Origin: an uncultured Synergistales bacterium
Lineage (GTDB): Bacteria; Synergistota; Synergistia; Synergistales; Aminobacteriaceae
Direction: 5' to 3'
DNA: 7,725 nucleotides
Assembly: GCA_905234205.1 (NCBI GenBank)
Contig: CAJOGG010000057.1
Coordinates: forward strand, 1 to 7,725
This document shows, one piece after another, positions 6,046 to 7,725 of the stretch. Below the pieces are notes generated by a model, which searched no databases, was not told the DNA's origin, and saw nothing but the letters and a program-made list of their open reading frames with translations. Both the position numbers and the translations under genes were made by a program. How positions within the stretch are numbered: the stretch's first letter is position 1; each line of letters begins with the position of its first letter.

Positions 6046-6144
6046 GTTAATTCATTCCTTTTTGTGAATTTTTGGTCTCATCAGCACTCGGCCTGACCTG
6101 TGGACGGGAATTTCTCTCAGAGCTGCCAGCCGCTTAACCCTTAA

Positions 6145-6225
6145 TCATTCTGTGGAAATTTGACGTTCTGTACTCTCCCAGAAAGCTAGAATTTCGCGTT
6201 TTTGGCGTTTTGACCGTTTTCTCAT
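6145..6225 (-). CDS. Possible 26-residue arginine/lysine-rich micro-ORF in the leader
   Basis: It starts at ATG 6225, preceded by GAGGGG, though only 2 nt away from the full run (4 nt from GAGG), which is marginal. The product begins MRKRSKRQKREILAFWE: three successive x-K-R triplets encoded by a 9-nt tandem repeat, then an amphipathic segment. Short arginine-rich peptides near a promoter recall N-type antiterminators, but length, spacing and lack of homology make this speculative. It may be no more than leader RNA. Confidence 0.22.
   Translation of the reverse strand: MRKRSKRQKREILAFWESTERQISTE
6197..6223. repeat. Three tandem 9-bp units
   Basis: CGTTTTTGG, CGTTTTGAC and CGTTTTCTC follow one another with a shared CGTTTT core. 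They lie inside the leader and, on the minus strand, encode the R-K-R, S-K-R, Q-K-R run of the 26-residue micro-ORF. They could equally be a helically spaced protein or RNA binding element. Confidence 0.6.
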
Positions 6226-6338
6226 AGCCCCTCACGGTTTGTCCTTATATGATTAGGAAGAATATTTAATTGGAGCAGCTATTGATATTAGCCGTTTACC
6301 CTGTCTATAACCCCGTTTCGACCTTACTTCTAAAACCG

Positions 6339-6356
6339 TAACGGCGGATTCCGTTA
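6339..6356 (-). terminator. Weak hairpin followed by TTTT in the leader (possible attenuator)
   Basis: On the minus strand, TAACGG and CCGTTA form a 6-bp stem with a 6-nt loop, followed by CGGTTTTAG. The stem is short and the T run only four long, so at best it is a partial terminator or pause site about 135-150 nt after the transcription start. Confidence 0.3.
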
Positions 6357-6461
6357 TCAGAGTTGTTGCCTTGTATGACCCCTCGCCCTCCTGGCGTTGC
6401 TACCCAGTTTCGCCCCGATCTCTCGTTGCCCCTGAATAGGGTTGGTATTTGTCAAATTCAC
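6357..6461 (-). CDS. Possible 34-residue basic micro-ORF in the leader
   Basis: The frame starts at GTG 6461, about 30 nt after the expected transcription start, and ends at TGA 6357. The product contains REIGAKLGSNARRARGHTRQ, again arginine-rich. GAAGGAG lies about 20 nt upstream of the GTG, too far for normal initiation. A second coding-like stretch (6399-6253, 'KATTLITESAVTVLEV...' without a start) overlaps it in another frame. This might be a small gene broken by an indel near 6380, or structured RNA that merely happens to be open. Confidence 0.2.
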   Translation of the reverse strand: MNLTNTNPIQGQREIGAKLGSNARRARGHTRQQL

Positions 6462-6585
6462 TGGAAAATTCTTCGTTTACTCCTTCAAAACGTGGAAATT
6501 ATACCAGAAATTCTATGTTTCGTCAAGCAAAATTCCTCCTTTTTTAGGAAAATTTTACGGGAAAAGGTTGTGGCTTAAATTCACT
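6454..6585. repeat. Two direct copies of AAATTCACT flanking the leftward promoter
   Basis: AAATTCACT occurs at 6454-6462 and 6577-6585, either side of the promoter at 6498-6526 and just before the first regulator gene. A 9-bp match in A/T-rich DNA is weak, but the placement is where operators of the adjacent regulators would be expected. Confidence 0.3.
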
Positions 6586-6625
6586 AAAAACGTTAAAATA
6601 CGCAATAAAGGAGATGAAATTTATA
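6491..6625. promoter_or_regulatory. Divergent control region between the leftward promoter and the first regulator
   Basis: It holds the leftward promoter, the A/T-rich imperfect hairpin AAAATTCCT...AGGAAAATTTT (6529-6556) and AAAGGAG (6607-6613), the ribosome binding site of the first regulator. A TAAAAT (6594-6599) with a poor -35 may be another rightward promoter. Both regulators probably bind here. Confidence 0.4.
6498..6526 (-). promoter_or_regulatory. Strong leftward sigma70 promoter for the fibre/lysis operon
   Basis: TTGACG (6526-6521), a 17-nt spacer and TATAAT (6503-6498) preceded by TG-N (extended -10). This is the best promoter in the window and points at the fibre genes; transcription should start near 6490. 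The spacer contains AGAA-A-TTCT (6506-6514), a small palindrome where a repressor could sit. On the opposite strand TTTACT (6476-6481), 17 nt, TTATAC (6499-6504) overlaps the same -10 and might be a weaker rightward promoter for the regulators, so the two directions could compete. Confidence 0.85.
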
Positions 6626-7021
6626 ATGACATTGGGAGAACGAATAAAACAATTAAGGAAAGGTAAGTATTCGCAGGAAAAACTTGCCGAATTATTAAAT
6701 GTAAACAATAACACAATATCAAAGTGGGAAAATGGGACGCAAATACCCAGAAAGAAACGTGTAATAGAAATAGCCAAAATTTTAGATACTACACCAGCTT
6801 ATTTATTGGGGGAAACTAATAGTAATGGGACGGAGAATCAATCAAGACAATTAGAAATTCCACTATTATCCGAAAATCAGTCAAATAATTTAGATGATAA
6901 AGCTGAGAAACTTGTGTATGAATGGGGCGGTCATAAATTGGTATTACCTAACACACCAGAAACAAGGACAATGTTTGAGCAAATAGTCATGGTGTCCATG
7001 AAACATGGAGCACCAGCGTAA
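6626..7021 (+). CDS. Cro/CI-type (XRE family) regulator 1
   Basis: This is a 131-residue DNA-binding protein and a likely phage repressor. MTLGERIKQLRKGKYSQEKLAELL...NTISKWENGTQIP is a full HTH_3 domain (residues 1-63), with the helix-turn-helix at about 16-36 and recognition residues in NNNTISKWE. Residues 65-131 are an uncommon tail (DDKAEKLVYEWGGHKLVLP) rather than a LexA-like S24 peptidase, so RecA-driven self-cleavage is not expected. I start at ATG 6626: the upstream ATG at 6614 abuts the AAAGGAG site and could not be used, whereas 6626 lies 12 nt after it. The same GGAG-12-nt-start spacing recurs in the next two genes. It diverges from the leftward fibre operon. The C-terminus GAPA is shared with the next regulator. 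Confidence 0.9.
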   Translation: MTLGERIKQLRKGKYSQEKLAELLNVNNNTISKWENGTQIPRKKRVIEIAKILDTTPAYLLGETNSNGTENQSRQLEIPLLSENQSNNLDDKAEKLVYEWGGHKLVLPNTPETRTMFEQIVMVSMKHGAPA

Positions 7022-7023
7022 TA
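7007..7023 (+). repeat. 17-bp direct repeat, copy 1 (end of regulator 1)
   Basis: GGAGCACCAGCGTAATA, encoding the last G-A-P-A and stop of regulator 1. It is identical to 7506-7522. Confidence 0.9.
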
Positions 7024-7040
7024 AGGAGATGTAATTGAGA

Positions 7041-7520
7041 ATGAATATTGCAGAACGAATTAGGCAAAGTAGGAAGGGTAAAGGATTAACACAACAAAAT
7101 TTAGCCGACAAATTAGGTCTATCCTATATGACGGTGCGACGTTGGGAGACAGGGAAAACAAGTCCCAGAATGGACGAAATTGAAAAACTCTCAAAAATAT
7201 TAGGAGTTGATAGAAATTATATTATTGAAGGAGAAAATGCCGGAATAGATACAAATAATGTATCTATTGATAAAGCTTCCTCAAATATGGCATATTGGAT
7301 CGAAATTATAGACAATGTATATAAACTCATAGAACATGGAAATTCTAACGAAATATCTTTAGTTACAACATTATTAAAATCGGCATACGAGACAATAGTC
7401 CACATTAATTTATCGGAGAAGTATGATAGTCGAAAATTAATTAATGCTGACATACATCATAATGATATGAAAAGTCCGACTTTTACGATTAATGATTTTC
7501 CGCAAGGAGCACCAGCGTAA
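7041..7520 (+). CDS. Cro/CI-type (XRE family) regulator 2
   Basis: This is a 159-residue protein with an N-terminal HTH_3 domain (MNIAERIRQSRKGKGLTQQNLADKLGLSYMTVRRWETGKTSP, helix-turn-helix about 17-37, LGVDRNYIIEGE closing it). The C-terminal part of about 95 residues is of unknown fold and has no S24 peptidase. AAGGAG at 7023-7028 lies 12 nt before ATG 7041. A TTG at 7035 in the same frame has ideal spacing (6 nt) and remains possible. It follows regulator 1 by 19 nt. Apart from the HTH and the final GAPA the two are not similar, so this is a two-regulator immunity module rather than a recent duplication. A perfect 17-bp direct repeat flanks the gene. Confidence 0.88.
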   Translation: MNIAERIRQSRKGKGLTQQNLADKLGLSYMTVRRWETGKTSPRMDEIEKLSKILGVDRNYIIEGENAGIDTNNVSIDKASSNMAYWIEIIDNVYKLIEHGNSNEISLVTTLLKSAYETIVHINLSEKYDSRKLINADIHHNDMKSPTFTINDFPQGAPA

Positions 7521-7522
7521 TA
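7506..7522 (+). repeat. 17-bp direct repeat, copy 2 (end of regulator 2)
   Basis: GGAGCACCAGCGTAATA, encoding the last G-A-P-A and stop of regulator 2. Here the GGAG also serves as the ribosome binding site for the gene starting at 7522. It is identical to 7007-7023, 499 bp away. Confidence 0.9.
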
Positions 7523-7710
7523 TGAACAAGAATATGACATTAGAAGAAGCTTGTTCGCTACTAGATATTTCTCCTAACTATGATTTGGACATTGAACAAC
7601 TAGAGAAAAACTATATTGAGAAATTATATAAAGCATTCAAGGAAGATGGAATTTATTATCAGCCAAGCTTCGTTTCTGGAAATTTAGACATATTATTAAG
7701 GGGGTTTTAA
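7522..7710 (+). CDS. 62-residue hypothetical protein resembling the start of a J domain
   Basis: MTLEEACSLLDISPNYDLDIEQLEKNYIEKLYKAFKEDG follows the helix-turn-helix pattern of a J domain's helices I and II (compare 'vLGvsp.as..eIkkaYrkl'). The HPD tripeptide and helices III-IV are absent, and the chain ends in NLDILLRGF. It is therefore either a truncated J-like protein or an unrelated small protein. The start ATG 7522 lies 12 nt after GGAG (7506-7509) and 1 nt after regulator 2's stop; ATG 7534 is an alternative. The upstream in-frame ATG at 7492 has no site. It is translationally coupled to regulator 2. Function unknown. Confidence 0.6.
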   Translation: MNKNMTLEEACSLLDISPNYDLDIEQLEKNYIEKLYKAFKEDGIYYQPSFVSGNLDILLRGF

Positions 7711-7711
7711 T

Positions 7712-7725
7712 ATGAAATCAAAAGC
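7712..7725 (+). CDS. Start of the next gene in the rightward operon (cut by window edge)
   Basis: ATG 7712 follows AAGGGGG (7698-7704) by 7 nt and the preceding stop by 1 nt. Only M-K-S-K and part of a fifth codon are visible, so nothing can be said of its product. Confidence 0.5.

Larger units (their letters stand above)
6046..6490 (-). other. Long leader (about 445 nt) between the leftward promoter and the first fibre gene; possible structured RNA
   Basis: No clear gene fills this stretch. On the minus strand it is purine-rich and contains several short inverted repeats: CCCT/AGGG (6430-6441), CGCC/GGCG with loop 5 (6384-6396), TAACGG/CCGTTA with loop 6 (6339-6356) and ACCGT/ACGGT (6213-6238). 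It also holds two micro-ORFs and an open stretch without a start codon (6399-6253, ending in TAA). An untranslated leader this long before a virion operon suggests control by attenuation, antitermination or a processed non-coding RNA, but I cannot assign it to a known RNA family. The last 15 nt carry the ribosome binding site of the first fibre gene. Confidence 0.45.

Noticed and set aside
6061..6125. Hammerhead-ribozyme-like string on the minus strand: GTC, CAC...GTG, then CTGATGA
   Set aside because: The GUC, short stem I and CUGAUGA are in the right order, but no GAAA follows a stem II hairpin and stem III cannot be closed. The downstream sequence reads AAAAAGGAAT.
6290..6345. Possible tRNA suggested by GGTCGAAACGG on the minus strand
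   Set aside because: No acceptor stem, anticodon arm or proper GGTTCRANNCC loop can be drawn around it.
6363..6777. Open frames of 70-77 codons across the control region and regulator 1 on both strands
   Set aside because: They have no ribosome binding site and overlap the strong promoter or the clear HTH gene in other frames.

Overview
The window looks like part of a temperate phage or prophage of a low-GC, Shine-Dalgarno-using host, most likely a Bacillota gut-type bacterium (Negativicutes is only a guess). The basis is a leftward block of virion and lysis genes, a divergent rightward pair of Cro/CI-type regulators, tight gene spacing, and purine-rich ribosome binding sites. No integrase, terminase, capsid or tail-tube gene lies inside the window, so phage class is not settled. 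The ejection-like protein at the left end hints at a short-tailed phage.

Layout. Positions 1-2618, minus strand: a truncated virion/ejection-like protein carrying a Hint (intein-like) domain, a small GNAT-like protein, a TcdE/Cph1-type holin, a small protein of the crAss001_48-related type, and an M15 peptidase endolysin. Positions 2700-3697, plus strand: a self-contained toxin-antitoxin cassette with its own strong promoter, made of a RelB/DinJ-like antitoxin, a Phd/YefM-like antitoxin and a PIN-domain toxin. Positions 3694-6045, minus strand: three tail-fibre or adhesin genes. These are a LamG-like plus Mtd_N-like fibre, an Ig-like fibre whose N-terminus is broken, and an unrecognised protein whose C-terminus is out of frame with the Ig gene. 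Positions 6046-6625: a long non-genic region holding an excellent minus-strand promoter (TTGACG-17-TATAAT) and a leader of about 445 nt before the first fibre gene. Positions 6626-7725, plus strand: two Cro/CI-type regulators in tandem, a 62-residue protein resembling the start of a J domain, and the first codons of another gene.

How it fits together. The leftward promoter probably drives fibre, lysis and then virion genes as one transcript. The regulators diverge from it and are the obvious candidates to control it. The toxin-antitoxin cassette sits in antisense orientation inside that operon, as a lysogeny-expressed 'moron' would. It shares its stop codon palindrome with the fibre gene it faces.

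The most interesting points are: the Hint domain in a virion protein with altered terminal residues; the two-antitoxin, one-toxin cassette; the fused or deleted junction between the first two fibre genes; the long leader with hairpins and coding-like fragments, including a (x-K-R)3 arginine-rich micro-ORF on a 9-nt tandem repeat; and a regulator gene framed by perfect 17-bp direct repeats.
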